This document shows, in pieces, positions 34,644 through 46,581 of a stretch of DNA of 64,000 bases. Position 1 is the stretch's first letter. The number at the start of each line of letters is the position of its first letter. The position numbers and the translations under genes are program-made. A model generated the notes under the pieces. The model had not been told where the DNA came from. It did no database searches and worked only from the letters and a program-made list of their open reading frames with translations. The stretch is from Enoplolaimus lenunculus. Taxonomy: Eukaryota; Nematoda; Enoplea; Enoplida; Thoracostomopsidae. The stretch lies in assembly GCA_030248215.1 (NCBI GenBank), contig JASANG010000845.1, forward strand, positions 124,001 to 188,000, given 5' to 3'.

Positions 34644-34831
34644 TGAAATATAAAATGAAACTCTGAAAAAATATTCCTAAGAACAATATTTCGAGTAAAG
34701 CAGTGCATTAGTTGAATTTTTAGTGGAATGTGGTCAAACAGTATTAGAATTTTGAGTTGTTTGAATTTCAAATTACTTCAAAACCTATTAAAATATATAA
34801 TACATCATCCACATTAAAGCTTGTACACTAC

Positions 34832-35074
34832 TACACTGTAAGTTGCAATGAGTTGATTAATCAACTCATAGAGAGAATTAGTTATTTCTGGTTATTTCTC
34901 AGTTAATGACAGTAAAGATTAACTCACTCTGGGCTAATGTAGGTCTGGGTTAGTTGATTAATTAACTCAGAATGAGTTAAACAATTCAGACTTCTGAGTT
35001 CGGAAAGACCTAATTCAGAGCTCTGAGTAGATTCAACTGATTCTCAGTAAAAATCAACTCACTGGAATTTACAA
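34832..35074. mobile_element. TGAGTTA-rich MITE (family D), copy 2
   Basis: Left end CACTGTAAGTTGCAATGAG and right end CTCACTGGAATTTACAATCT are roughly inverted, with TTGATTAATCAACTCA palindromes inside. Together with copy 1 it brackets the long lustrin-like gene. Confidence 0.6.
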
Positions 35075-36680
35075 TCTAAGTGCAAAATGAAATATCCATT
35101 CCGCAGCATGCTCAAAATTTTAACAGAAAATTTTATCCGTATTACAATTCAACATTTGCACAAAACAGATATTTTACCTTTAAGATAAATTGTCGATTGC
35201 GGTTTAAAACGCATCCATTACACGTGCGTTTACTTATGGCGACCATGTTTGGAGTTGACCTTTCGTTTTTGCATGTAGTCATCAATTATCTGCAAGTCAC
35301 AATTTAGGCATAAAAGATTAAGAAATTTAGTTATACTTAAGTTTGAATTTAGGTAGCCAGTGATAGGGGCACTTACCGTTAAATTTCGGCATCGATTTAT
35401 CATTATTCCATTTTCCAGATTCTGTCTACAACTACACTTTAACTTAAATTATTTTAGTAATTCTAAAATTCACTTCGTTTTGACACAGTGCGCTTAGACT
35501 CTCTAATAACGTTTGTTGGTTACTGCAAAATAGTCATGTAAATGTTGATTTTTATCTAAATTCTTGATATCTATATATTAAAGCTGAAACGTCCCACATA
35601 CATATTTTGGACAGCGTTCCAACAGAGTACTAGTATAAATATATTTCTAGTTGTAAAGCGTGGATTTTGATCCGCAGCGAAGGATTGGGGCACAAAACGA
35701 TCCATAAATTCAACGGCATCTATTGCAGGATTATAAAACGCCACATTTTGATTTTAAATGATCAAACAAAAAGCATAACTATCACTGAAACTGACATGGT
35801 CGTTGGTCAAGAGTTTGAGTATGCATAGCCGCCAGGAATTAGGTTCAAAAATTCAAAAAATTCACCTAACTGGTGATGCAGGCTTTGGCAATGATATTCT
35901 TTTATACTGTTGCTAGTTTCGTGAAAGTAGCGAGACGGGACCATCGGCGTTGCAAGGATTATCAAAAGGGGTGTTACGTTCTGTATGAAGTTCGAAGGGG
36001 GGGGGGGGCAATTTCTTGCATTGCAGACTGAAACCGTTTTTCAAAACCCTGTACAAAAATCTCAAAAGGGGCTTGACCCCTAAAATCCTCCCCCTCCCGT
36101 TTCTATCCCCTTGGTAAGCGTAAACAATTACATAACAGCCTCAATTTTATTATTGTTGTTCATAATATACAACGGTGATTTAATTAGATACCGGAATTTC
36201 GGGTTTCTTATATACCAACAACAATCACAATCTTCAATATTTTACTGACTGCGCAGGGTTGAACCGAAATTTTAACACGAACTGGCTCACCACTAACGAT
36301 TTGTAAAAATAATTTAATATCCACAATTGATTCGTTTGACGGAGCGGCGCAAATTCCTGTTGAACTACCGGACTTTAACCGGTAGGCTAGGCTGCGTGTG
36401 CACACGTGCTACCACGTAAAATAAATTTCCGTAATTTTTCAAACGCGTGTTCATAAACATTTAAAATAAATATTACTTCCTTTAGCGTAATTTTGTTTGT
36501 TTTCCATTTGAAATAAAAATGAGTGAAGCTGATATTGTAGGAATATAAACACAAGGAAGCTTAAGACAAAGATCATGAGTACAGCTTTATTCTAGTTTTA
36601 AGAATATAGAGAAATATAAAGACAATATTGTTAAATCCGCAAAAAGCAACAACGTATATTTACATCAAGTTAAAATGTTA

Positions 36681-36823
36681 AAGCCCTATTCACACATACT
36701 TGTTTTTGCAGCACGAGATTGTAGATGCAAGCGTTATTTACAGGGTTTCAAACATGACTTGCACATGTGAGTTGCAGCTGCAAGTTTCTCAGTGCAAAAC
36801 GCATGGACGTGTGACTGTGGCTT
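36681..36823. mobile_element. AAGCCCTATTCACAC-terminus MITE, copy 1
   Basis: Left AAGCCCTATTCACACATACT, right ACGTGTGACTGTGGCTT, inverted. The interior has GACTTGCACATGTGAGTTGC and AGCTGCAAGTT. A longer relative is at 41669-42407. Superfamily not assigned. Confidence 0.55.
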
Positions 36824-36861
36824 TATAATGGTAAACTTGTAGAAATGGTTACTGTACTATA

Positions 36862-37309
36862 CTGTATTGAACCGAATAAGAGGTGGGGGGGTAATAAGAG
36901 GGAGGGTCATCATTTTGAGTCCCAATCAATAGGAGTCCGTATCCCTAATAAGAGTCCGTAAGCGGATAGAGTTCCTAAACCTTAATTAGAGTCCATAAAT
37001 GTCAATTATCCCTAATTGTAGCGCATAAATGACTTCAGGACCAAATAATTTGAGTTTGAAACTTTAAAGCGTACTTAAATTTTCAATATACATTCCTATC
37101 TATAACCTTGTATTTCGCTCAAGCTATTGACGCAAGACAAACAACGTTTAATTCAACGAACAGTTGCAATACCGGATATAACAGTAACGAAGGGTGGTGA
37201 AGGGCGGGATGAAAATAAATAACAGTCCGTAACCGAATAACAGGGGGGTACCCTCTGGAGAGGCCAAATATATATCAGTCCCTCCTCTTATTCGGGTCAC
37301 TACATACAG
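36862..37309 (+). mobile_element. Mariner-like MITE, copy 2
   Basis: TA then CTGTATTGAACCGAATAAG at the left; CTTATTCGGGTCACTAC...CAG then TA at the right. The interior is collinear with the copy at 30423-30863 (AAGAGTCCGTAAGCGGATAG, GCAATACCGGATATAACAG, CCCTCTGGAGAGGCC). Confidence 0.82.
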
Positions 37310-37384
37310 TATTTACAAAAGCGAAAGCTTAAAAGACGAGAGCTCCTACGGTTTCAAGTTCCTAGTCTCGTCAACTCATGTATT

Positions 37385-37520
37385 GATGAAGTACTTCCCA
37401 TTTTTTCACGGGATTTGAATAAAGTAAGCTTAAGCTTTAGACCAATTTTTGCTTGGGCTTAGACTTAAGTTTAGGAACATACGCATGTTACTTTTACGGT
37501 TCTGTTTTACACATTACCTG
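37385..37520 (+). mobile_element. Telomere-hexamer MITE, partial
   Basis: AATAAAGTAAGCTTAAGC, TTTTTGCTTGGGCTTAGAC and TTACGGTTCTGTTTTACACATT match the family in order. The left terminus is degraded. Confidence 0.6.
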
Positions 37521-38334
37521 ACGCGTTTAATAATGAGTTAATATTAAGTTCGTTATGAATACATTCTTTTGTTTACCAAACAAATGTTGCCATTTACTTA
37601 TTATATTTCAGGATACTAAAATAATTCTTAGCTGTAGATAAACACATTGGTAAGACTCTATGCCCGTGGTAGAGTAACACAAGCTCCCATCGTTGGGTTT
37701 CTTCCAATACAGATATATTTTGCCTAATTGGAAACGGAAGCTAAATTTAGAAAATTGTTTGTTTTTCTCAAGATAATTTGAGTATCTCGTGAAATTGACA
37801 AGTCGCAAACCGAAGATCTTATTTCGAAAACAAACTGTAAGTGAAACAAAACAGTCGTGCCCTTACGAGAGGGAATTACGAAAAGGAGAAATTTACGCTG
37901 GTTGAAGAAAATTTACAGGGAATTTACAGTAGAATTGTAAGATTTGATAAAACTGCGCATGGGGAAGCCAACCCCACTTTTTAAAATCACAATATGTTTG
38001 TGTTCAAGTATGGGTCGCACGGGTAATAATGTTGGCCTAAAATTTTCATATGCATTTAATACATGCACAAACTATACTACATATAGTGACCTGGATTAGA
38101 TCGAACTGCCTGCCTGACGCATTTCAGTTGAAGATAACTTCGCGAGCGATGCGAGCAAAAACCAAGCAAAATTTGTTCATACATATTCAATGTTTAAAGC
38201 AAAGATATTCTTATTGTCACCGCCCTCGGGCGTGACTCTTGTTTTTGCTAGCGGCAATCTTGAAGGAAATATGCGTTGTAAGTATATCAGAACGTTTTAA
38301 ATAGTTTCATGGCGAATTCTAAGCAAGAGTTTTT

Positions 38335-38338
<4 letters not shown>

Positions 38339-38421
<83 letters not shown>
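38339..38421. repeat. (AT)n microsatellite
   Basis: About 40 uninterrupted AT dinucleotides. Confidence 0.97.
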
Positions 38422-38423
<2 letters not shown>

Positions 38424-38549
38424 TTCCTTTGCCTTTTTCAGGGCGTAACTTTTACAGTTAAAATGTTATGCTAGTAGCTTATGATCCGTCAAAACTGGTT
38501 AAAACCTTGATAATAATAGGCATTAATTTTTAACCGATTTTTATGTGGT

Positions 38550-38732
38550 GAACCAGTGTTTAGAATCGGGCCGTAACAGTAGAACAAGCATATTCCTAAA
38601 CCTATGCCTAAGGCGAAGTCTAAGAATGAGCTTATATCTAAGACTAAGCCTAAGCAAAAACTTTGTGAAAAGAATAAGCTTAGTCGATGGCAGTCCCGCA
38701 GAATTTCATTGCGCCCCCTTTTCACATGGGCC
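38550..38732 (-). mobile_element. Telomere-hexamer MITE, inverted copy
   Basis: Read on the minus strand it runs from the CCCATGTGAAAAGGGGGC end through GGCTTAGTCTTAGATATAAG to CTACTGTTACGGCCC. The hexamers appear as CCTAAACC, GCCTAAGGC and CTAAGCCTAAGC on the plus strand. No convincing target duplication. Confidence 0.7.
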
Positions 38733-39104
38733 TGTCATCCTTTGAAAGTAGGACTGACTGCGACTTATTTTTGTAGTTCACAATTTTATTGAACTTTTAG
38801 AGCACCTTGCTACACACTGCGCCGAGAGTACGACTGTAGATATCGCCGTCTGTTGAAGCATTACTTATAGCTTCAATAACTACAGGCCAGACCAATGGCC
38901 AGTTTTGCAACCGTATTGGGGCAATTTTAATGTCCACTTGGCATGCAAGAAGTAACAAGTCGTGAATTTGAATAATCAGAAAAACCGAAACTGCAAAAGA
39001 ATATGCTGTTAAAAATAAACTTTTTCAAACTGTTCTAAACCGACTCCACATGCGCGTTCTTTGCATGAACAAAAAGAATTTCGTTAAGCAAGAAAATGTA
39101 GTTG

Positions 39105-39243
39105 ACAGCCCACAGAAAAATTTTGATGCGACTTACTGAATCGAATTTGACTCTGGCGGAGCCGAATCTGACTCAGTTTGTGTAGTCCGGTAACGCCCAT
39201 TTCGGAAAGAGTCAATTTGGCTCATCATTTTTTGCAGTGTAAG
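39105..39243. mobile_element. Repeat family E, copy 2
   Basis: GTAGTCCGGTAACGCCC, TTCGGAAAGAGTCAATTTGG and TCATTTTTTGCAGTGTAA repeat the order seen at 24945-25075. ACTCTGGCGGAGCCGAATC lies in the middle. Confidence 0.5.
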
Positions 39244-39458
39244 CATAACCTTGCATTATCACTCCAGGTTTTGATACAAGACAAATAAATACACGTTTAA
39301 TTCTACGGATAGTTGCAATACCGGATATATATCAGTAACGAAGAGCGGCGGATGGAGGGATGAAAAGAAATAACAGTCCGTAACCGAATAACAGGGGTTA
39401 CCTTCTGGAAAGGCCAAATAAATATCAGTTCCCCCTCTTTATTCGGCTCACAACAGTA
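39244..39458 (+). mobile_element. Mariner-like MITE, right half only
   Basis: Begins with the internal AACCTTGCATTATCACTCC segment and ends CTTTATTCGGCTCACAACAG, with GCAATACCGGATATATATC inside. It abuts the family E copy, so one element probably interrupted the other. Confidence 0.65.
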
Positions 39459-39719
39459 CACTTTTTTTAATGAAATGTAGTACATAAAACTTTTGACTGA
39501 TAGGTTGCTGGTCAGCCGGTTTATATCAAAATGACAAGGCCAGCTTTAGTGCCAATCAAGCCGTCCGTGTTGGAACCAGCTACCTCCTGAATTTTTTATC
39601 CCTGGTGTTTAGAAATTTTTTCAATCATACGCTGACCTGCCGATGTCAAATGGAGGTTCTGGATTACTCACACCGGCCGCTACATTTATGTATCTCTTAG
39701 TCTGCAAATCTGTTGCTTT

Positions 39720-39908
39720 ATATTTTATCAGCCGTCCAAATTCCTAAGCCGATGCCTAAACCAAAGCATTAGCGTAAGAATGAGCTTAGACCAGAGCCTA
39801 TGCCTAAGCCTAAGCCTTAGCCTAAACCCTAGCGTAAGCAAAAATTAATCTAAAGCTTAAACTTATTACTCTATTGCAGTCTTGTGGAAAAACGTTCCGC
39901 CCTCGATC
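39720..39908 (-). mobile_element. Telomere-hexamer MITE, inverted, hexamer-rich copy
   Basis: The plus strand reads GCCTATGCCTAAGCCTAAGC and then CTTAGCCTAAACCCTAGCG, among the longest hexamer runs in the window. TCTATTGCAGTCTTGTGG and ACGTTCCGCCC mark the other half of the element. One terminus is lost. Confidence 0.65.
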
Positions 39909-40164
39909 TGTACAAGAGCTGTTGTCAAATTTATCTTCAAATTTGTTAATAAACGTCTGGTGTGTTGTGTGAGGAAAAATCACGAAAACAAACACAATGT
40001 TGTTTAAAATCTAACACATTATTGTTTACAATTTCGTGTAAATTGTGACAGAAAATTTTTGCATTAACGTTTTTATGGCAATATGCTGGGGTCGTTAAGG
40101 TATATTTTTTTGGTGACGACCGTAAACCATAGATATTGGCTGGCATAAATCGTGTGTGGTTGTA

Positions 40165-40276
40165 AAAACGCGTGCCGGATTGAAAAATAAATAACAGTCC
40201 GGAACCGAATGGCGACGGGGACCCTCTGGAGAGGCGAAATATATCAGCTTTTTTCATTCTTATTCAGGTCACTACA
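40165..40276 (+). mobile_element. Mariner-like MITE, right-end fragment
   Basis: AAATAACAGTCCGGAACCG, CCCTCTGGAGAGGCG and CTTATTCAGGTCACTACAGT match the right end of the 440-bp family. Confidence 0.65.
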
Positions 40277-40344
40277 GTAACTATGCTTTCGTTCCAACTA
40301 GGAGTAGATTTAGTTTAGGTTTCAGGAATACCTTATTAGCGCAT

Positions 40345-40460
40345 AGCGAGCTCAACATGCTAGGGGTAAAGTCAAAATAGTTTCAGGCGGGGCATGTTGT
40401 TGTTTCGCAAGACTTACATGCAAGGTTTAAAATTTTCTAGGGAGGGGGGTAAAACTTTTC
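40345..40460. mobile_element. GGGCCGTAGCCA-family copy, degenerate
   Basis: AGCGAGCTCAACATGCTAGG, GGGGCATGTTGTTGTTTCGC and AAGACTTACATGCAAGG follow the order of the copy near 10690-10790. The ends are unclear. Confidence 0.35.
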
Positions 40461-40748
40461 CACGGTTGGCTGACCCGTGTACCCTTGGGACTACTTGCGA
40501 AGCTAAACATGAAAATATCTGTTATGGTTGACGCGTTCATTGCAAGTTTGGCATCTTGCAACTAAAACTATAGTTTCAGATTCGCCCATCAATAAACAGG
40601 TCCTGAACAAATTAGCTGGTCTTTACGCGTTCGGTTTAGGTTTTATTTAACGCTTAAGTTTTCGGTTATGTTCGCGCTCAGGCTCTATACTCCCAGTGAT
40701 AAGAAAGTGTAAGGTTTAAAAACACAGTTTAGACTTTAGGTAAAACAC

Positions 40749-40862
40749 ATCACTAGAGTTGACTCAGACCTACATCTAGCAGAGTGCAATCAGAGATGAA
40801 AAGTAAAAAAGATCACTGGAGTTGACTCAGACCTACATCTAGCAGAGTGCAACCAAAGATGA
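40749..40862 (+). repeat. 62-bp tandem duplication at the end of a hAT-1 copy
   Basis: Two adjacent near-identical units share GTTGACTCAGACCTACATCT and AGCAGAGTGCAA. The unit contains host flank plus the first bases of the element terminus (CAGAGTGCAACC), so the duplication happened after insertion. Confidence 0.7.
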
Positions 40863-41165
40863 AAAATACCGAAACCGGAACTGAAGGTGAGGAAAGATTA
40901 GGCAGTTAAAATTATATTTGATTTGCAAGTATGGCGAATATCTGTAAGGTGTTGCTAAACCTTTGATTTTAATACTCTTATATTTTGTGAAATTTCAGCA
41001 TTTTTCTTCAAAATTTATACAAAGGGTTAGAACGAAACGCACTGAAAGAATGAATTTTGTAACATTATTTGCAAAATTTCACCACCGAAGTTGCCGGAAT
41101 CTGGTGTTTAAATTTTACCCGAATAAACCGAAAGACGACTCTCTGCCGTAGCCGGAGCAGCATGC
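40836..41165. mobile_element. hAT-1 family MITE
   Basis: Left CAGAGTGCAACCAAAGATG; the right end is decayed, with GCCGTAGCCGGAGCAGCATG. Internal ACCGAAACCGGAACTG, AATTTCACCACCGAAGTTGC and AGGTGAGGAAAGATTAGGCA align with the copy at 59870-60232. Confidence 0.6.
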
Positions 41166-41668
41166 ACTTTACTGAAGAGCTAGGTTGATTAAGCGAACAT
41201 TGTTTGGTAAATTTCCCTTATTATTGATTAGCAAGTAACAAGACTTACACTACATACACTAGTGACAGTTGCTACACGCATTCGAGAAAATGATCCCGTT
41301 TTCTGTGGTGGATCCAGGACTTTCCGGTAGGAAACGATACTTTTTGTATTCCCAAATTTTACAGCTGTAAAGCGCGGATTTATCAAATTCCTCGACATTG
41401 TAAAAATAACTAATTGCGTCAGAGGTAAAAAACTTTTTAGTTCGTGTTGTAACCAATCGTTACGTTTTACCTTGGGCTATAAAATGCATCGTACGCTTCA
41501 GATGAGCTGGCAACGCAAAACTTACGGAACGACAAAGCTGGTGTCTCACTATTATTTTCATACGATCGACGCAAACCAATCACTGAGCTGTATCTAGCAG
41601 CAGTCACAAAATTTTACTTAGCCATATGTAAGCTAAAATTGAACCTGAGCCTTTAGTTTAATGTTTGA

Positions 41669-42407
41669 GCCCTATTTACACGTGGAAGTTATTACATCGA
41701 GAACTCGCAGCTGCAACTTGAACGAGTTCTTGCACCTGCAAGTATTTTATGAAAACATCATTTCATTTATAATCTTGACATGAATATATATGAATATTTT
41801 GCAGGCGACAGCATCAAATATTTAGCAATAAATTATCAGTTTATCCAATGATGGTGGATTAATTCGACTTGCAAGGCTTTCTTACATGAATTAGTTCCTG
41901 GCGTATATTCAACGTGAATAATTTGCAGTTAGTTTCAAAACAAAACTAGCACCTTTGAGTTTCAGCTACAGGATAAATTCATAAGTGAAGATGGCTTTTT
42001 AATAAAATTAAAATTTTTGATTTAAACACACTTTCAAATTGCAGAATTTTTATTTTGTGCTCAATAAATGTAAAACAAGTCCAATCATTACCGCCGTGGA
42101 CTGGAAATATCAAACAAATTTGATATCCGAATTAATTCAAGGTCCTCGCGTAAATTCAAAATCTGTCAATTAATTCAAGAACCTCTCACCAACACAGTTT
42201 CCGATTGTGCAATCAAAATACAGGTGTAAGAAATTCAAGCTACTTGGAACTGCGTTCACCCGTGTGAATTATGTTTAATAACACGAATTTCAGTAAATTT
42301 GCAGATGCATGAACTTCAAGCTGTTTTGTGACGGAGCATGCATATGCAAGTCGCACAGCATTTCTGTTTTCGTTGCAAAAACTTGCACGAGTGAATAGGG
42401 TTTAAGC
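41669..42407. mobile_element. CCCTATTCACAC-terminus element, about 740 bp
   Basis: Left AGCCCTATTTACACGTGGAA and right TTGCACGAGTGAATAGGGTT are inverted. The interior repeats GCAGCTGCAACTTGAACGAG and similar motifs. No coding capacity was recognised. Confidence 0.55.
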
Positions 42408-43617
42408 TCTGGCATAGGATTATTATAACCGAACCAAGAGCGGATGTTAGATAAATGTATGCAAGTTACTTGTTCGCGAGAGGTGCAAAATGCGTCACGT
42501 TTCCTTTTTGCTCTGCTCCCCCCTTTTGGCGGAGAAGAGGTGGATGTCACAGGAAAGACTCTCATACGTTCGCCAAAAGTTGGAAATCGTTTCAACTGCG
42601 CCGACTTGTGGGTTGTTTCTTGGTATCTGAAATTTGTATTGACTAAAATTAGAAATTTAATTCTTATGTCAGAATTTTTCACCGAATGCCAAATAAATTT
42701 TTATATTTCATAACGTTTCAACCTTGTTGTGAAATATCGAAACGGCAACTGTGAAAACATATAACGCGTGTCTTAGTTAACATTTGAACGGAAACTTATA
42801 AATATTGCAGTCAATCTCGCAATCAAAACGAAGTTCGGGGGATACAAAAGTCTTTTAAATTTGAGACAGGTCTAAATCCTTCAGGATCATAGAACTTTAA
42901 CGGTACATTTTGCTCGAATACCTACACTGCTGGAACGTATTCCTGACTACACCCCCCTATTGCAGTACGCCTTTGTAACTACGTAAAAAGTGTTTGCGTA
43001 ACTTTTCGGTAAAATTACAATATCCGACAGATTTAGACTTAAAATATTTTTGCTGATAAATTGTTTTGTAAGTTTAATTTTCATTCTCGATGATCGATGA
43101 TGCCACAAATTTTTGACTTGAAATTAGATTATTTTTTAAATTTGTGTATTTTAAAAAGTTGAAAGTTTATATTTCATGTGACACGGGGGATAAAAGCTTG
43201 GTGTTGTTCGAAACCGTTTACAACTTTACTTTAAACTTGCCAGTGTATTCTTCAGCGGTTAGTTGCAGGTGCCAGGTTAATTTTTGAGTTGTACCTTTGA
43301 ACATTGACAGAATCAGGTATATTAGTGATCAGAACACTGAAGCAGAGAAACGCAAGGAGACTTTATAAAAGCTGGACTCTAAAATTAGTAGGTTTTATTG
43401 GCCTGTAAGCCAATTCAAATATACATTTGCTTGCATCCGTTATAATGGTTCAAATGGTGCAAACGTTTAGTACAGTCAAGTTTTAATTTGAATTTTCAAA
43501 AAGTTCGGTTGTAAAAGTTTTAGACATTCTCGCTGAAAAGAAAAACTTATATGTTTGATAAAAGCTAAATTAATGAATATTAACTGTTTCATGATTTCGC
43601 CAATCGCTCATAAGTTT

Positions 43618-43793
43618 GGCCCATGGAAAGATCAGGATCACTGGTTATTCCGTGGGACTGAACTAGACTAAGTTTAAGGTTTGGACCATTTTTTGCTTAG
43701 GCTTAGGCTTAGTCTAAGGTATAAGCTCATTCCTACGCTCCGACATAGAAATATGCTTATACTACTGTTCCACTTTTTTTCTATACATTGGCC
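43618..43793 (+). mobile_element. Telomere-hexamer MITE with target duplication
   Basis: Runs from GGCCCATGGAAAGATCAGG to CTATACATTGGCC. Flanks are ATAAGTTT (43610-43617) and ACAAGTTT (43794-43801), 7 of 8. The core is GCTTAGGCTTAGGCTTAG. Confidence 0.82.
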
Positions 43794-44204
43794 ACAAGTT
43801 TTGAACTAAATGTAAAATATATAATTCAAATTTTTTGTGAGGAATGATAGCTTACAGTCGTTTTTGAGCAAACCTAAACTGGCCAGTTTACAGATGAAGG
43901 CACAATCTTTTTATTAATGTTTTCACCAAATTTCTTTCAAACTATTTGTCGAAAAGAAAATTTTAATAAATATGCAATCGAATTTATGAAATTATTATTT
44001 CGTAATTGAGAAATTAAAAACTCGTTTTCGACCTTTTTCAAGCTCTGTATTTTTCACCGCTTTCTTACTGTCCGTGACTGCAGTTTACCAGCACGACCAC
44101 GGTAATAATAGAATTTATGAAACTGAAAAAGAGAATTACTTATCCTATCAATGGGTATCTTATTTATTTCCATTTTGGAATTTCATTCTAAACTTTTATT
44201 TTAA

Positions 44205-44330
44205 GAAGTTATATATGTATATACATATATATACTATATATAAATATATATTTGTATATTATGGTTGCATATATTATATATGTATAAAATATATACATAT
44301 ATAAATATATTTATTCATTCATTTATATAT
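44205..44330. repeat. AT-rich tract with TATATG/CATATA motifs
   Basis: About 125 bp of nearly pure A/T with irregular ATATAC and TATATG units. No gene. Confidence 0.7.
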
Positions 44331-44652
44331 TGTGAGAATTTTCGCCCTCAGTATTTTAGAAAAGTTAAACGAATATAATGGTAGAAAAAACTAAATCGTT
44401 GTAGGTCAGGATATGGATATAATAAGAACAGGGATATGAGAAGACTTCAACTGTTCGGAGGGCAAACTTCTCTTTAGTACGAAACGTTGTTTGTATTAAT
44501 ATTATCACAATGTACGAAGGAAACTGAAATTGTGTTGTTTAGAGTTGAATAATTGTTACGAGTGTTGATTAAATTTTATATGTATGTGTAACATTTGAGC
44601 TGTAGATTTTGCTTTCAGTGATACCGTTAAATTTGACCTTCAATTCTGAACG

Positions 44653-44812
44653 ATAGGGTCGTAGCCAAATAGGTCTAGGAACGGCTCACTTCCCAACAGA
44701 AAAGTTTCGCTCCCGCTCTAGAAAAGTTTCAACCTCGCTTATAAACCATCTAGCAACCCTGTCTGGTCCCTCCAAAAAATTTTAGACCCCTATGAGCTGG
44801 CTATGGGCATGC
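44653..44812. mobile_element. GGGCCGTAGCCA-family MITE
   Basis: Left AGGGTCGTAGCCAAATAGG, right ATGAGCTGGCTATGGGCATGC, inverted. The interior has TTTCAACCTCGCTTATAAAC. About 160 bp. Confidence 0.65.
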
Positions 44813-45711
44813 TGGATTAGCAGAATATTAGTCGGTCGGGCAAGAAGTGGAGCCGTTGCTTGAAAACAATTTTTGTTGCGCATTGTTTTAGGTTGGATTT
44901 AGCTTGAACATACCTACTTTGAATCGGTATATGCTGGATTTAGGTTCATATTACTTGTAGGAGTTCCTTGAAGGCGTCCCAGGTATATATTTCTTGTTTA
45001 GTCACAGCTGCCACGCAAAATAATATTTAGTTAGATATATATGTATAAACATGTATGCATGTTTATATGTGCACGTATATACATATATATTGCTTATTGC
45101 GAATTAGCATGGTTTCGAGTGCTTTTATGCTAAGATTTGGTTTGAATGTGATTTTGAAATTTGGCGTAACGTCTAGTGAGGCATTTATGCTTGCTAAAAA
45201 GTTTAAGCCAGTTAATTTTTCTGATTATTAGGTAAAGATCTTTTTGGGTGACCGGACAGAAGGCAGTCGAACAAATGGCCGTCGGACAGGTGGCCACCGC
45301 TGAGATGGCCGCCGGACAGAAAAGGCCGTTTGTTCGGAGGTCACTTGACCGGTCGTAGTCGAAACCGCTATCATCAGTGCTTCGTGCAAGATTTCAGCCA
45401 AACTAATGTTTTTATGTATAATCAATGTGGTATTATATTCACGGGACTGTATGGATTACTTTGTTAAGCTCTTATTAGTAGGTTTGGTCAATTTTTGAGC
45501 ATCAAATTCTGTTAAGTTTCATTACAAGATTTTGTTAAAATATTAAAATTAACGCTGTAATCCGCTTTCAGCAATACTTTTATACACCTTTTGTTATGTT
45601 CCGCGTTCTCGTGCTGCATATAGTCCAGCAAAAAATATCCTGCAATGAAATTCGGTAATCTATTCACTCCAGCGTTAACAGAAGGTTAAGTTCCAATCAA
45701 ATTGGTCTGTT

Positions 45712-45893
45712 CAGGCCCTTCGCCAATTGAGGGGGCCAGACGGGGCGGCACACCCCCCCCCCCCCCCCCGGAATAATTTTGGACCCCCTGCAAAATATTC
45801 AACGTTGCTTTGTAAGTCATCGAAAACCCTTGTATGCCTCGGCTGATAAATGTTTAGCCCCCCCATAAAGGTGACATGGCTACGGGCGTGCTG
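45712..45893. mobile_element. GGGCCGTAGCCA-family MITE with poly-C tract
   Basis: The left end is weak (CAGGCCCTTCGCCAATTGAG); the right end is clear (GACATGGCTACGGGCGTGCTG). The interior has TTCAACGTTGCTTTGTAAG and CCCTTGTATGCC. A run of about 17 C (near 45753-45769) lies inside. Confidence 0.6.
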
Positions 45894-46404
45894 ATTTTAC
45901 GTTGACTGCAAACTTCCAATTTATCATTTAGTTGATTTTTTTCATTCATGTCAATATTTGTATTTTCAAGGTTGATTTTCAACATCATACCTAAAAACTT
46001 TAATACCATTTAAACGCAAGCCGTCTTCTGCACACTTTTCACCAACAGTTATAGGCTTAGACATAAATTTAAGAAAATGCTTAAATAAACCTGAGCCTTA
46101 ACCGTAAAATGTAGAAGAAGTGTACAGGAACCGACGAGTCTAACAATCTGGAGTAGGTCCGGGCTGGCATGTATATGTCTGATAAATGTTTTTTTTTAAA
46201 GTTTTACTACACTAAACAAACTCAGAGATTAAGTCGGTGAAAAACGGTAATGTGTTGTGAGTAATTGGAGCGATTTCTGTTCTAAACAAGTTTACGTTAC
46301 ATGGATCAAACCTGTATATATATTTTCAATAGATCTACAGTTCAACGCTTAATAGCAGCAACGCTTAATAGCAGTATTGGTACAGTTCACATCATATGCG
46401 GCCC

Positions 46405-46581
46405 GGCCAATGTATAGAATAGGGGCGCAACAGTAGTATAAGCGTATTCCTTAGCCTAAACAAAACGTAAGAATGAGCTTATACCGGTGCTTATGCTTAA
46501 GCATAAAAATAGTCTAAAGCTTAAGCTTACTCTATTCCGGTGCCACGAAATAACGTTCTGCCCCTGATCCTTACATGGGCC
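46405..46581 (-). mobile_element. Telomere-hexamer MITE, inverted, with target duplication
   Basis: The plus strand runs from GGCCAATGTATAGAATAGGG to CCTTACATGGGCC. Flanks TGCGGCCC (46397-46404) and GGCGGTCC (46582-46589), 6 of 8. The interior has GTATTCCTTAGCCTAAAC and AAAGCTTAAGCTTACTC. Confidence 0.72.

Noticed and set aside
38339-38421. AT array considered as an origin or terminator-like element
   Set aside because: A plain (AT)n microsatellite; nothing nearby supports a special role.
39720-39908. TTAGGC run considered as a true telomere fusion point
   Set aside because: The run lies inside a recognisable MITE half (shared CTCTATTGCAGT and CGTTCCGCCC segments), and similar runs occur at many loci.
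42290-42713. Overlapping open frames on both strands near 42.5 kb
   Set aside because: Overlap the end of an inverted-repeat element and lack any domain.
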